DNA of 64,000 bases from JAUWVG01 sp964633715 (GCA_964633715.1 CAZWHQ010000022.1:1-64000); one strand, 5' to 3'; shown: positions 42,701-53,957, counted from the first letter of the stretch. Numbers and translations are program-made. The notes: a model not told the origin generated them from the sequence alone.

Positions 42701-45550
42701 ATGTTTGCAGTCAAAAAAAATACAGTTGTCTCTCTTTTCCTCATCCTTCTTTCTCTCAACTTGTCCGCTCAGTTTGCTGAGGTCGGATTAAACGAACCTC
42801 CAGGGCTTCACTGGAAAAAAATCGAAACTTTACACTTTACGATTTTATTTCCAGAAAACCTTACAGAAGAAGCCCAAAAGATGGCTCATAGAGCGGAAAA
42901 TACTTACCGCACTCTTATAAAAACTTCCCCGGGAACTCCAAAGCGGTTGACCTTGGTCCTCTCCAATCAGGGCGTGATCGACAATGGGTATTTTAGACTG
43001 GCGCCACGAATGTCCGAATGGTATCACCGTCCCCCATTCCTGCACACAACAGGAGTCCTGGATTGGTATGATCTGCTGGCTGTTCATGAGGGCCGACATA
43101 TCGTTCAGTTTGATGAAATGAATGAGGGATTTACAAAAGTAGCCGGGATTCTGTTCGGAGATTTGGGTCGTTTGGCTGCTTCTCTGCGCGCTGTGCCTAT
43201 GTGGCTTATTGAAGGAGATGCGGTTGTTACAGAAACAGAAATGACGTCAGGCGGCCGGGGTAGAAGTCCAGCATTTGACATGGAGATTCGTGCCCTTCTT
43301 CTCTCTGGAATTCAGTACACATATCAAAAAGCTTATCTTGGTTCTTATGCAGATCGGTTCCCCAATTATTATCATCTTGGCTATCTTTTAGCGGCCTATG
43401 CCAAAGACAAGTTTGGACCTGATACTATCCAGAATATCTTCCGGGGGACGGTCAGGAGGGCTAACCTGTTTTTTCCCTTTGACGAGGCAGTTATTGAAGA
43501 AATAGGAACTTCTGTAACAGAGTATTACGATAATGTCATGGATGAACTGAAGGCCTTTTGGACACTTCAGCAGAAGGACCTTATTCCGACAAAATTCCGC
43601 AGGATAAACTCGGAAACGCGGAAACTGTGGACCAGTTACATGTCTCCCCATTATGATGAGGACGGATTGATTTATGTGCAAAAAACTGGAATGGAACATC
43701 CGCCATCTCTTGTACGAATCTTTCCTGATGGAGAGGAAGAATTTCTTGCCCAAATATCTCCTCTTTTCGGAATTTCCACCCGGCTTTCTGTTAACAAAAA
43801 TCGGGTGTGTTGGAGTGAATTGGTTCCTGATATTCGTTGGGGAAAGCGAGAATACTCAGAGATCGTCATTTTCAACTTAAAAAGTGGAGACAAGAAGAGA
43901 ATCACTAACAAGAGCAAACTTTTTGATCCTATGCTGTCTCCCAATGGCCAAAAGGTCGTCGCCGTCGAATTCACTCCAATGCGGAAATGTTCCCTCGTAA
44001 TATTGGATGCCAATTCGGGTAGAGAAATTTTCCGTTTATCAAATCCTGAGAACGATTTCTATTTAAATCCCTCATGGTCAGAGGACGGATCAAAGCTTGT
44101 GGTTATGCGCCAGAATGATGTGGGGAGAGCCCTGTCGATAATCTATCCAAAATCAGAAGAAAAAGTAGATATTATTGCCCCCTCTTTGGAAAATATCACC
44201 CATCCTGTCTTTTATAGAGATTATATTCTTTTTAATTCTCCCTATTCCGGTATCGATAATATCCATGCTATCGATACTTTCAGTAGGCGCCGATACCAAA
44301 TTACATCCAGCCGGTTTGGGGCTTTTTTCCCGGATGTGTCTCCTGATAGCCAAAATCTTCTCTACAACGATTATTCAATAGATGGCTATGATGTAGCCGA
44401 GATCCCATTGGATCCCCAGGAGTGGACAAATATCGAGGCTATCGAAAAGCAAAGACTTCCTTTTTTTGATCCCTTGGACTATTCCGCATCAGAGAAAAAC
44501 AGTTTGGAAAACAACTCTTTCCCCACAGAAGACTATGAGATCCAGAATTACCAGCCAATGGCTCATATGCTGAATGTGCACAGCTGGACATATCAGCCAT
44601 TCCCCCCGAACCTTGGATTTTATCTATTTTCAAACGATACACTCAACATGGCTTCCCTTATAGGTCGACTGACATACAATGTTAATGAAAAAAAGTTTGG
44701 ATTTGGAATTTCCGGCCTCTATTCCGGACTGTTCCCCTTGTTGGATTTTGGTTTTAATTATGGGGGGAGATCTGCTGTCTATGAAAAAATAAATGGCGAA
44801 AAAGAAACATCTAGCTGGCAGGAAACCTCTGCGAACTTAGGATTCCAGATCCCTCTTAACCTTTCAAGAGGAAATTTCCAAATGTCTTTATCCCTGGGAT
44901 CAAGCTTGTCTTTGACCTCAGTGGCCGGAAAGACACTTTACTATCCTTTTGAAAATAAAAACGGCCTTCTTTTTCCTCTTAGTCATGAAGTACATTTCAT
45001 ACGGTCGAAAAAATCTTCATTCCGTGATTTTCAGCCCTTGTGGGGTCAGACTTTTTCCTTTTTTTACCACCACACTCCATGGAAGGGCGACTTTACCGGA
45101 AGTTTAGCCGCTGCAAAAATCGGATTGTATTTTCCCGGCCTGTACCGACATCACAGCCTTTATTTCCAATGGGGATATGAAAAACAAAATCCTATAAACT
45201 ATCAGTTTTCAAGCGAAATACTCTTTCCAAGAGGCTATAACTATGTTTTTTTTGACTCTTTCTCTAAAATATCGCTCAATTATGCATGCCCCCTGGCTTA
45301 TCCTGATTGGGCTTTAGATGGCCTATTTTATCTGAAACGTCTCAGAACTAATCTATTTTATGATTACGGAATTGGACATATCGGCCTAAAGACAAAAGAA
45401 TTTCGATCTCTTGGTATTGAGCTGAAAATGGATTTTCATATACTGGATATACCTGTCGAGCTGGAAATGGGGCTGCGCTTGTCCTATCGTCTGCTGGACA
45501 GGAAAGTCCATGCTGATATTATCCTGTTCGATTTGGCTTTCGATTATTGA
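42701..45550 (+). CDS. Exported gluzincin-propeller-beta-barrel protein
   Basis: 949 residues with a signal peptide. Residues 40-270 resemble a peptidase MA-like gluzincin: VHEGRHIVQFD supplies an HExxH zinc motif (residues 129-133) and WLIEGDAVVTE a downstream Glu (171). Residues about 310-600 contain TolB-type propeller strands (DPMLSPNGQKVVAVEF, PSWSEDGSKLVVM, PDVSPDSQNLLY). The rest is rich in alternating beta strands and ends in an aromatic (AFDY), suggesting an outer-membrane barrel. This three-part layout is uncommon; a surface-linked protease is a reasonable guess. An earlier ATG at 42683 is rejected on promoter position. Confidence 0.7.
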   Translation: MFAVKKNTVVSLFLILLSLNLSAQFAEVGLNEPPGLHWKKIETLHFTILFPENLTEEAQKMAHRAENTYRTLIKTSPGTPKRLTLVLSNQGVIDNGYFRLAPRMSEWYHRPPFLHTTGVLDWYDLLAVHEGRHIVQFDEMNEGFTKVAGILFGDLGRLAASLRAVPMWLIEGDAVVTETEMTSGGRGRSPAFDMEIRALLLSGIQYTYQKAYLGSYADRFPNYYHLGYLLAAYAKDKFGPDTIQNIFRGTVRRANLFFPFDEAVIEEIGTSVTEYYDNVMDELKAFWTLQQKDLIPTKFRRINSETRKLWTSYMSPHYDEDGLIYVQKTGMEHPPSLVRIFPDGEEEFLAQISPLFGISTRLSVNKNRVCWSELVPDIRWGKREYSEIVIFNLKSGDKKRITNKSKLFDPMLSPNGQKVVAVEFTPMRKCSLVILDANSGREIFRLSNPENDFYLNPSWSEDGSKLVVMRQNDVGRALSIIYPKSEEKVDIIAPSLENITHPVFYRDYILFNSPYSGIDNIHAIDTFSRRRYQITSSRFGAFFPDVSPDSQNLLYNDYSIDGYDVAEIPLDPQEWTNIEAIEKQRLPFFDPLDYSASEKNSLENNSFPTEDYEIQNYQPMAHMLNVHSWTYQPFPPNLGFYLFSNDTLNMASLIGRLTYNVNEKKFGFGISGLYSGLFPLLDFGFNYGGRSAVYEKINGEKETSSWQETSANLGFQIPLNLSRGNFQMSLSLGSSLSLTSVAGKTLYYPFENKNGLLFPLSHEVHFIRSKKSSFRDFQPLWGQTFSFFYHHTPWKGDFTGSLAAAKIGLYFPGLYRHHSLYFQWGYEKQNPINYQFSSEILFPRGYNYVFFDSFSKISLNYACPLAYPDWALDGLFYLKRLRTNLFYDYGIGHIGLKTKEFRSLGIELKMDFHILDIPVELEMGLRLSYRLLDRKVHADIILFDLAFDY

Positions 45551-45564
45551 TGTTAAGGAAGACT

Positions 45565-47052
45565 TCAGTCGATTTTTTTTGCTTCCAATCTAAAATCCCT
45601 TTGCCTCAAAACCAGCCCTGTAACTGTTCCTCCGACATCCCTGACAAAACGAATCCTGATATAGGGATCTGTTGAAAAAAAGGTGGTGGGATTTTCTACA
45701 AAGAAGCGTGTCGCTTTTTGGCCTGTTGGTTGGATGATGAGATAGTAATCTTCAAAAGAGACCTTGAGTTGGTAGTCGGGATTGACTTCATACAATCCTT
45801 CATAAAGTTGGTATATTGAGGGATCCAGTCTGAAATATTTTTTGAATTCAGGGAGAAAATGGGGCCAATCGTAGGCTTCGGAAACGGCCCGAAGAATTTC
45901 ATCGATCAGGTATTCTCCGTTTTCGCTGTTGGCCATAATCACAACTCCCTGTCCTTTAACTGGGTATCCTACGAGGCAGCTAGAAAAACCCTTATTTTTT
46001 CCGCGGATGAAAAAATGGAGATTGTCCCCTTCATCCTCGATAAAAAATCCTAAACCTTGGTTGCCGACATGAATAGAAAGCATATTGCGTGCGAGCTGTG
46101 AGTCAAAGATGTTTTGAGAATGCCCCAATGCAGACGTCATGAGTTCAATTACAAAAATCGCAAGATCAGAAGGGGTTGTCCAGAGCCCATTGGCCGCTGT
46201 GACCGGATAGATATAGCCTTTGCCTGTAAATGGGAATCCTTCTCTATTGTGGCCAAAAGTTGCATCGATAAATAAATGCTCAGGCAAAGAATCCCCAAAT
46301 GAACTGTGTTCCATTTTGAGCGGTGTGAGAATGGCTTGGGCCATAAAATCCGCGAACTGCTGTCCACTTTTTTGCTCTATGAGTTTTTGAAGGATGGCAA
46401 AATTGGCTTCCGAATACTCCAGTACTGTACCTGGAGTGGAAGAGACATAGACGGGAGGATTTTTTGTTTTTTCCCCAGTAAGTATCTGTAAAAGAGAAGG
46501 CTTATCTTCTACGGACTCGAGACCTTCATATTCTAGAGGTAAAAGACCTGAGATTCGGCTCAGCAGTCTGCGGAGCGTGACCTTTTCTTTTAACGTAAAC
46601 TGATTATCTGGAATCGTCCAGGATTGAAGATAGTCATTGATGTTGACATCCAATCCGATTCCCTCTCGGGTGGAAAGAATCAGGATTCCTGCTGCGGAGA
46701 CAGCTTGGCTGATAGCCGTGGCCTGAAAAATTGAAAAATCCAAAACTGGATCTTGGCTGTTGATTTGTGTGACTCCGTAACCTTTGGCCCATTCAATCTG
46801 AAAATTGTCGATTGCAGCAATACTGACTCCGGGGACTTTGTAATAGTCCATACGTTCGGCGAGTTTCATTCTCTCGGGTTTTTCCCCTTCGAACACGATG
46901 GATTTAAGCAGACCATTTTCAGTTGTATTTATTCTTTCTTTTGTGAGAGTTTTTGAAGCATCACATCCAGAAAGCAAAAGAACCAAAAGGATAAAAAATC
47001 CAGCACCCGATAGATGTATTTTTTTCGAGGAGATCTCTCGCAATAAAATCAC
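45565..47052 (-). CDS. Lipoprotein with inactive beta-lactamase-like domain
   Basis: 495 residues with lipobox LLSGC (Cys30). The domain follows the serine beta-lactamase family (LDVNINDYLQSW, LRRLLSRISGL, YSEANFAILQKLIEQ). Yet the SxxK tetrad reads AISQ (residues 113-116), so both the nucleophilic Ser and the general-base Lys are gone. It is likely a pseudoenzyme with a binding role. A C-terminal beta domain (residues 390-495) resembles those of related hydrolases. GTG start, 2 bp after the iorA-like stop. Confidence 0.72.
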   Translation of the reverse strand: MILLREISSKKIHLSGAGFFILLVLLLSGCDASKTLTKERINTTENGLLKSIVFEGEKPERMKLAERMDYYKVPGVSIAAIDNFQIEWAKGYGVTQINSQDPVLDFSIFQATAISQAVSAAGILILSTREGIGLDVNINDYLQSWTIPDNQFTLKEKVTLRRLLSRISGLLPLEYEGLESVEDKPSLLQILTGEKTKNPPVYVSSTPGTVLEYSEANFAILQKLIEQKSGQQFADFMAQAILTPLKMEHSSFGDSLPEHLFIDATFGHNREGFPFTGKGYIYPVTAANGLWTTPSDLAIFVIELMTSALGHSQNIFDSQLARNMLSIHVGNQGLGFFIEDEGDNLHFFIRGKNKGFSSCLVGYPVKGQGVVIMANSENGEYLIDEILRAVSEAYDWPHFLPEFKKYFRLDPSIYQLYEGLYEVNPDYQLKVSFEDYYLIIQPTGQKATRFFVENPTTFFSTDPYIRIRFVRDVGGTVTGLVLRQRDFRLEAKKID

Positions 47053-47054
47053 AT

Positions 47055-48674
47055 TTATTTCTCCCGTTTATAGCTCTCTATTTTTACTCTAACTAAACAC
47101 AATTCGCGGCAGGCTAAAGCTTTTTGGAATATTTTATATAAATCTATAGAAGAATTTTTTGGATCAAAGGAATAGAAATGTTTTACGCCGCAAGCACGAG
47201 CGATCTGTTCAATGTCCAAAAATGGAGCTTTGCGGCCCATTGCATCTCTTCCCACACCTGGATGAGGTTGGAATCCTGATGCAGCAGTTGCGGCATTGTC
47301 TAAAACAACCATCAAAATCTGACTGCGGTTGTGAACCACGTTACAGATGGCAGGAAGACTGGAGTGAAAAAATGATGAATCTCCAAAGAGTGCGATGACT
47401 TTTTTATCGACCCCTGCTTTATATAGACCATCTGCAACACCTATGGCGGATCCAATCGCATATTTGGCATCCAGCCTATCAGCTACGGTGACGAGACATC
47501 CAGGATCTCCGACCAAAACAGTTTTTTGCCCTAAACTTTCGGCCGCCGCTTCCAATCGATCAAGGATTTCACTATAGCCGCAATATGCACAGAAATTTTT
47601 CTTTTCCGGTTGTTCGTCTTTTTCGTTGTCTCTTGAGTAGTTCCTCTTGAGTTCGATCTCAGGGAAAAAATTAAGCAGTGCCTCATAGATCTGCCATCTG
47701 TATAATTCCCCTTCGCGGTGAATAAACTTGTCCAATTTGCCGCTAATTTTTGTGACACATCCACTGTCGTGAGCTATTGCCTTCATTTGAATCTCTATAT
47801 AGGGTTCATTCTCTTCGACAATGAGGACCTTCTGGCATTCCTGAAGAAAGTTTGAGATGATTGTCTTAGGAAGAGGGTAGAGGACTCCGAGTTTGAGAAG
47901 TCTGAGCTCTTTTGGCGGGCTGCTTCCTAAAACATCCTGGAGTTTTTGAAAGGCAAATCCAGTTCCGATAATTCCTTTTTTGCCAAATCCATAGCTCCGA
48001 TTATATGAACAACTCTCGGACCATTTGCCGAATTTTTCGAGTCTTTTATGCAGATCCCTGTGCTTTTCAACCGCATTTTTTGGTACAGGTACAAAACGAA
48101 AGGATTCTTTAATGAATCCATGGTTGATATCTTGATAATCCTCTTCAGAGATTTGGACAGGATCTTTTTGTTTAGTGAAGCTCCGCGTGTGCCGAATAAT
48201 GATAGGTGTCTTGTAGAGTTCTGAGATTTTGAAGGCCTCCCTCATCATCGCATAACCTTCCAAGGGGCTTGACGGTTCCAGCATCGGTATTTCCAAGAAG
48301 GAAGCCAGAGGGCGTGAATCCTGATCATTCTGTGAACCATAGCCACCTGGATCATCTCCCAAGAGAATAACAAGACCACCATGAACGGGAGTCAGGTTTA
48401 AAGCCATAAGCGGATCGATCATGGCATTGAGGCCGACACTTTTTGTGCAGACTAATGCGCGGCGGCCGGCAATAGAGGCTCCAATCCCCATTTCCATCGC
48501 CACTTTTTCATTGCATGACCACTCCACATAAAGGTCTTGTTGTTTTATCTGTTCGAGCAGAGACTCAACCGTTCCAGAGCTGGGAGAGCCTGGATAACTT
48601 GTGACCAGTTTAACACGGCTGTCCAATGCACCAAAGGCTAAAGCTTGATCTCCATTCAAATTGTGTTGTTCCAT
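47055..48674 (-). CDS. iorA: Indolepyruvate:ferredoxin oxidoreductase alpha-like subunit lacking ferredoxin domain
   Basis: 539 residues. The N-terminal Pyr domain has LVTSYPGSPSSGTVESL and WSCNEKVAMEMGIGASIAGRRALVCTKSVGLN. The TPP-binding domain has GDPGCLVTV and the ALFGDSSFFHSSLPAICNVVHN motif. IorA converts aryl-pyruvates to aryl-acetyl-CoA with ferredoxin as acceptor and normally ends with two [4Fe-4S] clusters; here the chain stops about 60-70 residues earlier with no Cys-x2-Cys-x2-Cys motif. No iorB gene is nearby. Electron transfer must use another protein, or the substrate differs. Confidence 0.78.
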   Translation of the reverse strand: MEQHNLNGDQALAFGALDSRVKLVTSYPGSPSSGTVESLLEQIKQQDLYVEWSCNEKVAMEMGIGASIAGRRALVCTKSVGLNAMIDPLMALNLTPVHGGLVILLGDDPGGYGSQNDQDSRPLASFLEIPMLEPSSPLEGYAMMREAFKISELYKTPIIIRHTRSFTKQKDPVQISEEDYQDINHGFIKESFRFVPVPKNAVEKHRDLHKRLEKFGKWSESCSYNRSYGFGKKGIIGTGFAFQKLQDVLGSSPPKELRLLKLGVLYPLPKTIISNFLQECQKVLIVEENEPYIEIQMKAIAHDSGCVTKISGKLDKFIHREGELYRWQIYEALLNFFPEIELKRNYSRDNEKDEQPEKKNFCAYCGYSEILDRLEAAAESLGQKTVLVGDPGCLVTVADRLDAKYAIGSAIGVADGLYKAGVDKKVIALFGDSSFFHSSLPAICNVVHNRSQILMVVLDNAATAASGFQPHPGVGRDAMGRKAPFLDIEQIARACGVKHFYSFDPKNSSIDLYKIFQKALACRELCLVRVKIESYKREK

Positions 48675-48739
48675 AGATATTGTTGTACAGATTGACTGGA
48701 ATAATAGCCGTTTAATAAAGCTGAAATTCTATGATTATT

Positions 48740-49966
48740 CTATCTTTTCTTGGCTACAACCTGGCCATGTTGGCACTCGGCAACATTTCTTGGATGGAAA
48801 ACGGTTCCCTCGCACTGACCGTCCGACGTCATCCATAGTTTAATTTCAGTTTTTATTTCATCTGCAATCTTAAACTCTAGATTCTGATCACTCAAGGTAT
48901 CGATCTTTGTTTTTTGTCCAGACTGGACAACCACGGCATAACCTTTTCCCTGGCGTGAGACTTCAAACCACCAGGCCAATGTGGATGCTGCAGGACAGTT
49001 TGAATAGGAAGAGACCACTTCCCAACGACCTAGCCAGATTTCCCATGGGGCGGAATCTGATAGATTTTGTTGTTGTGGAGATGGTTGAGATTGAACTGTG
49101 GACACGGCAGTGGCTCGGCCGTTTCGATCGACCAAGGAATTGGGTGGAGTATTGGGTTCGGTGTCCCAAATATCGATGACTCCGTCTCCATCTGAATCAT
49201 TGAGCTGTGTCTGTCCCTTGCGGCCATTACGATCGACATAGGAATTGGGTGGAGTATTGGGTTCGGTGTCCCACTGGTCGATTACGCCATCTTTGTCTGC
49301 GTCATTGATTTGTGTCTGTCCCTGCCGCCCGTTCTTATCCACATAGGAGTTGGGAGGGGTGTTGGGTTCGACATCCCATTGGTCAATGACGCCATCTTTG
49401 TCTGTATCAATCGTTTGACTCTGTCCGGGACAACCCGTACTGTCCACATAAGAATTTGAAGGAGTGTTTGGACATTTATCCCATTGATCAGGGACTCCAT
49501 CCTTATCGCTATCACTGAGAGTGGAGGGGAGTGTTTGTTGATCTACATTGATAATCTGAAACCTTAGGATGACCTGTGCATCCCTGCCTCCAGTCACCTG
49601 AAGAGTATAAGTTCCAGAAGAAAGGGAAAGGACATCAAATAGGCCGAGAGGTTGAAGTGGCGGATTATCCTGATATTGAAACCATTTATAGATCTCTGTT
49701 CCGTTCTGGCTTTGGATAGTAAATCCTTTTTCATCCACAGGTCTTCCGAGTGTGCAGTCGGTTCCGCCATTAAACGATACCATGCTGAATTGAACAGCCA
49801 AAAAACCTTGGCCAACGGAAAATTGTGTTATCCTGGGATTACAGTTGGCATCAACTGTGGCAATGATAGATCCAGGCCCTGCCTTGCTGAATTCTTGTGC
49901 CAATCCTATGTTCAGCACGGAAACTAAAAAAAGAATGGATAATAGGAATGATCGTAGTTTTTTCAT
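48740..49966 (-). CDS. Exported protein with thrombospondin type 3 calcium repeats
   Basis: 408 residues, signal cleavage near LAQ-E (residue 24). A beta-rich N-domain (30-145) is followed by four TSP3-type repeats of 35 residues (152-284), each carrying D-x-D-x-D-G-V-x-D-x-W-D and PNTPPNSYVD. A C-terminal domain of about 100 residues (WLGRWEVVSSYSNC, with GQCEGTVFHPRNVAEC) has paired cysteines. Calcium would rigidify the repeats as a spacer. A role as surface or matrix protein is inferred. Confidence 0.8.
   Translation of the reverse strand: MKKLRSFLLSILFLVSVLNIGLAQEFSKAGPGSIIATVDANCNPRITQFSVGQGFLAVQFSMVSFNGGTDCTLGRPVDEKGFTIQSQNGTEIYKWFQYQDNPPLQPLGLFDVLSLSSGTYTLQVTGGRDAQVILRFQIINVDQQTLPSTLSDSDKDGVPDQWDKCPNTPSNSYVDSTGCPGQSQTIDTDKDGVIDQWDVEPNTPPNSYVDKNGRQGQTQINDADKDGVIDQWDTEPNTPPNSYVDRNGRKGQTQLNDSDGDGVIDIWDTEPNTPPNSLVDRNGRATAVSTVQSQPSPQQQNLSDSAPWEIWLGRWEVVSSYSNCPAASTLAWWFEVSRQGKGYAVVVQSGQKTKIDTLSDQNLEFKIADEIKTEIKLWMTSDGQCEGTVFHPRNVAECQHGQVVAKKR
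49115..49513 (-). repeat. Four-unit 105-bp coding tandem repeat
   Basis: The TSP3 repeats are also similar at DNA level, with a period of 105 bp. The last three units are closest (PNTPPNS-Y/L-VD-x-NGR), so copy number may vary between strains. The first unit is the most diverged and contains two Cys. Confidence 0.75.
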
Positions 49967-50041
49967 TTTAAGCTCCTAAAATAAACATACCATATGCGGA
50001 AAATAAAGGTCAATTGTTCTCTCAATCTCAATTCAATGTTC

Positions 50042-50070
50042 TTGTTGGTATTTTAGGGATATGGTATAAT
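50042..50070 (+). promoter_or_regulatory. Promoter of tRNA-Leu
   Basis: TTGTTG (50042-50047), 17 bp, consensus TATAAT (50065-50070), 12 bp upstream of the tRNA 5' end. Confidence 0.65.
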
Positions 50071-50082
50071 CGTCCACCTCTC

Positions 50083-50170
50083 GCCGGAGTGGCGAAATTG
50101 GCAGACGCGCTGGACTCAAAATCCAGTTCTCCTTTGGAGAGTGTGGGTTCGACTCCCTCCTCCGGCACCA
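50083..50170 (+). tRNA. tRNA-Leu (anticodon CAA), CCA encoded
   Basis: Acceptor GCCGGAG pairs with CTCCGGC. The anticodon stem CTGGA/TCCAG encloses CTCAAAA (anticodon CAA). A long variable arm (TTCTCC...GGAGAG) marks it as class II, and the T-loop is TTCGACT. One U-U mismatch lies in the T-stem. The CCA end is encoded, unlike tRNA-Gly in this window. Confidence 0.92.
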
Positions 50171-50177
50171 GTTTTCC

Positions 50178-50207
50178 CCTGTAACTATCTCGTTTTCTAC
50201 AGGTTTT
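50178..50207 (+). terminator. Weak terminator-like hairpin after tRNA-Leu
   Basis: CCTGTA (50178-50183) and TACAGG (50198-50203) flank a 14-nt loop, followed by four T. Weak, but in the expected position. Confidence 0.3.
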
Positions 50208-50272
50208 GCAATTTTACTTCTTATACCGTTTAACCAAGGCTTTAAATTTTAACGTTTTTTTGGATTAAAAAC

Positions 50273-50848
50273 TTACCAATTTTCTCCCAGTAGTTCGAAA
50301 TGGGCCTGCGGATGATCGCAGGCAGGGCACCTTTCAGGGGCTGTATTGCCTTCGTGCAAATATCCGCAGTTGCGGCATCTCCAGGTGACGCTTTCATCCC
50401 GCCTGAAAACCCTGTTTGCCTCGATGTTGGCTGCCAGATCGTTGTATCGTTTTTCATGCTGCTTTTCGGCAACGGCAATCGCTTCGAATATCGCCGCTTC
50501 ATCTTCGAAACCTTCTTCCCGTGCTGTTTTAGAAAATTCAGGGTACATGATTGTATGTTCATAGTTTTCTCCGCTGGCAGCCTCCTTGAGGTTCTCTAAC
50601 GTCGTGCCGATGACACCGGCCGGAAAGGCGCCTGTAATTTCGACCTCTCCACCCTCAAGAAGTTTGAAAAGCCTTTTAGCATGTTCCTTTTCCTGATTTG
50701 CAGTTTCTTCAAAAAAAGAAGAAATCTGTACATAACCCTCTTTTTTTGCTTGACTGGCAAAATAAGTGTAACGGTTTCTGGCCTGTGATTCTCCTGCAAA
50801 TGCAGTTAAAATGTTTTTTTCTGTTTTAGTTCCTTTCAATGATGACAT
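50273..50848 (-). CDS. rbr: Rubrerythrin
   Basis: 191 residues. The ferritin-like diiron domain has GESQARNRYTYFASQAKKEG, EETANQEKEHAKRLF and a later EAIAVAEKQHEKRY, the Glu/His ligands. A C-terminal rubredoxin domain has CRNCGYLHEG and CPACDHPQ. It reduces hydrogen peroxide in anaerobes. GGAGGAA precedes the ATG. It lies 64 bp after katG in a perR-katG-rbr order. Confidence 0.96.
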   Translation of the reverse strand: MSSLKGTKTEKNILTAFAGESQARNRYTYFASQAKKEGYVQISSFFEETANQEKEHAKRLFKLLEGGEVEITGAFPAGVIGTTLENLKEAASGENYEHTIMYPEFSKTAREEGFEDEAAIFEAIAVAEKQHEKRYNDLAANIEANRVFRRDESVTWRCRNCGYLHEGNTAPERCPACDHPQAHFELLGENW

Positions 50849-50912
50849 ATTTCCTCCATAAATATTTTAGTTGCCAGTTTTGTTGAATGATCCATTCCAG
50901 TTTATGCAACGA

Positions 50913-53123
<2,211 letters not shown>

Positions 53124-53139
53124 AATGTTACCTTCCTTT

Positions 53140-53607
53140 TTATTTTTTCACACCTTGTTTATCTTCTGTGGCGCATTTTAAGCAGAGCCCTATGGCTTCT
53201 ACCTGGATTTTTTCGGCGTGCCCAATGGATAGTAGGGAAACCGGTAGCTTTAAACTGCCGAATTTTTCGCTAAAAAAATCCCGTGTCAGTCCACACCGGG
53301 TACACACAAAATGATGATGGCGGTTGAGATTCGCATCGAACCGGGCTCGCTCTCGTGGAGGTCCAAGTATTGTGATCAGATCCAAGTCTTTGAGCCACCA
53401 GAGCGTTCGGTAGACCGTATCCATCGATACCATCGGCATTCGCGTGCACACACCCTGATAGACTTTTTCTGCATCGGGGTGGTCGTCAGTTTGCGCAACT
53501 TCCCGGAAAATCTCCATACGCTGAATGGTTAGTTTTGAACCCGAATTTCTACATGCTTTCTCGAAACGCGCCATTCGCTGTTCGATATCCTTTTTCGATG
53601 TTTTCAC
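53140..53607 (-). CDS. perR: PerR-like Fur-family peroxide regulator
   Basis: 155 residues. Winged-helix DNA-binding part: KLTIQRMEIFREVAQTDDHPDAEKVYQGV and VSMDTVYRTLWWLKDLDLI. The metal/dimer part has RARFDANLNRHHHFVCTRCG and a second pair CLKC near the C-terminus for structural zinc. The Asp in RFD, where Fur has Glu, favours a peroxide-sensing PerR. It sits first in the operon with katG and rbr, so it likely represses them and itself. Confidence 0.85.
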   Translation of the reverse strand: MKTSKKDIEQRMARFEKACRNSGSKLTIQRMEIFREVAQTDDHPDAEKVYQGVCTRMPMVSMDTVYRTLWWLKDLDLITILGPPRERARFDANLNRHHHFVCTRCGLTRDFFSEKFGSLKLPVSLLSIGHAEKIQVEAIGLCLKCATEDKQGVKK

Positions 53608-53635
53608 GATTAAATCCTAAATTGGAATACAATCT

Positions 53636-53673
53636 TAAGTAAGAAACTTATATTAAAACGATGCCCTTGTCAA
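53636..53673 (-). promoter_or_regulatory. Candidate promoter and PerR operator
   Basis: On the minus strand TTGACA (53673-53668) precedes TATAAG (53652-53647) with a short 15-bp spacer. A 5-5-5 inverted repeat TAAGT-AAGAA-ACTTA (53636-53650) overlaps this -10 box and is 15 bp long like a PerR box. The match to the known PerR consensus is partial. Confidence 0.35.
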
Positions 53674-53957
53674 CAATTTTCTCCCTTCTTGAGTAGTCGA
53701 TCAAACATTTTTTTTCGCATGACAATGGTTTCCCCTAATTTCATCCGATCGTATGTCCTATGTCTTGTAACATAATTCCAATGCTGATAACAGTTTTTTG
53801 TCACGCGTTGGAACTCATGGAGAAGTTTGTCATGGCTTAATGATGAGATGATACGCGATGGAAGAGTCAAAAAAATCTTGACTAAAATCAATTATTTTAA
53901 AATTTGTTTATGTTAATGTATATAAATAACATAAGATAATGTTTTTGGCGGTATCAT
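53674..53957. other. Divergent intergenic region perR / fprA
   Basis: The remainder of the 350-bp spacer between the divergent oxidative stress genes. A 73-codon minus-strand frame (53670-53891) has no SD or recognisable motif and is not called. The right end is very AT-rich and carries the palindrome described separately. Confidence 0.4.
53908..53934 (+). promoter_or_regulatory. 8-11-8 palindrome upstream of fprA
   Basis: TTATGTTA (53908-53915) and TAACATAA (53927-53934) form a perfect inverted repeat around an AT-rich core with TATATAAA, ending 23 bp before the fprA ATG. It is a candidate operator overlapping the -10 region; a Crp/Fnr or PerR-type regulator is conceivable but not shown. 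Confidence 0.45.

Noticed and set aside
49115..49513. Regular repeats as a possible CRISPR array
   Set aside because: Units are 105 bp, translate in frame into TSP3 motifs and have no repeat/spacer alternation.
53670..53891. 73-codon minus-strand frame in the perR/fprA spacer
   Set aside because: No SD, no recognisable domain, and it covers the probable perR promoter.
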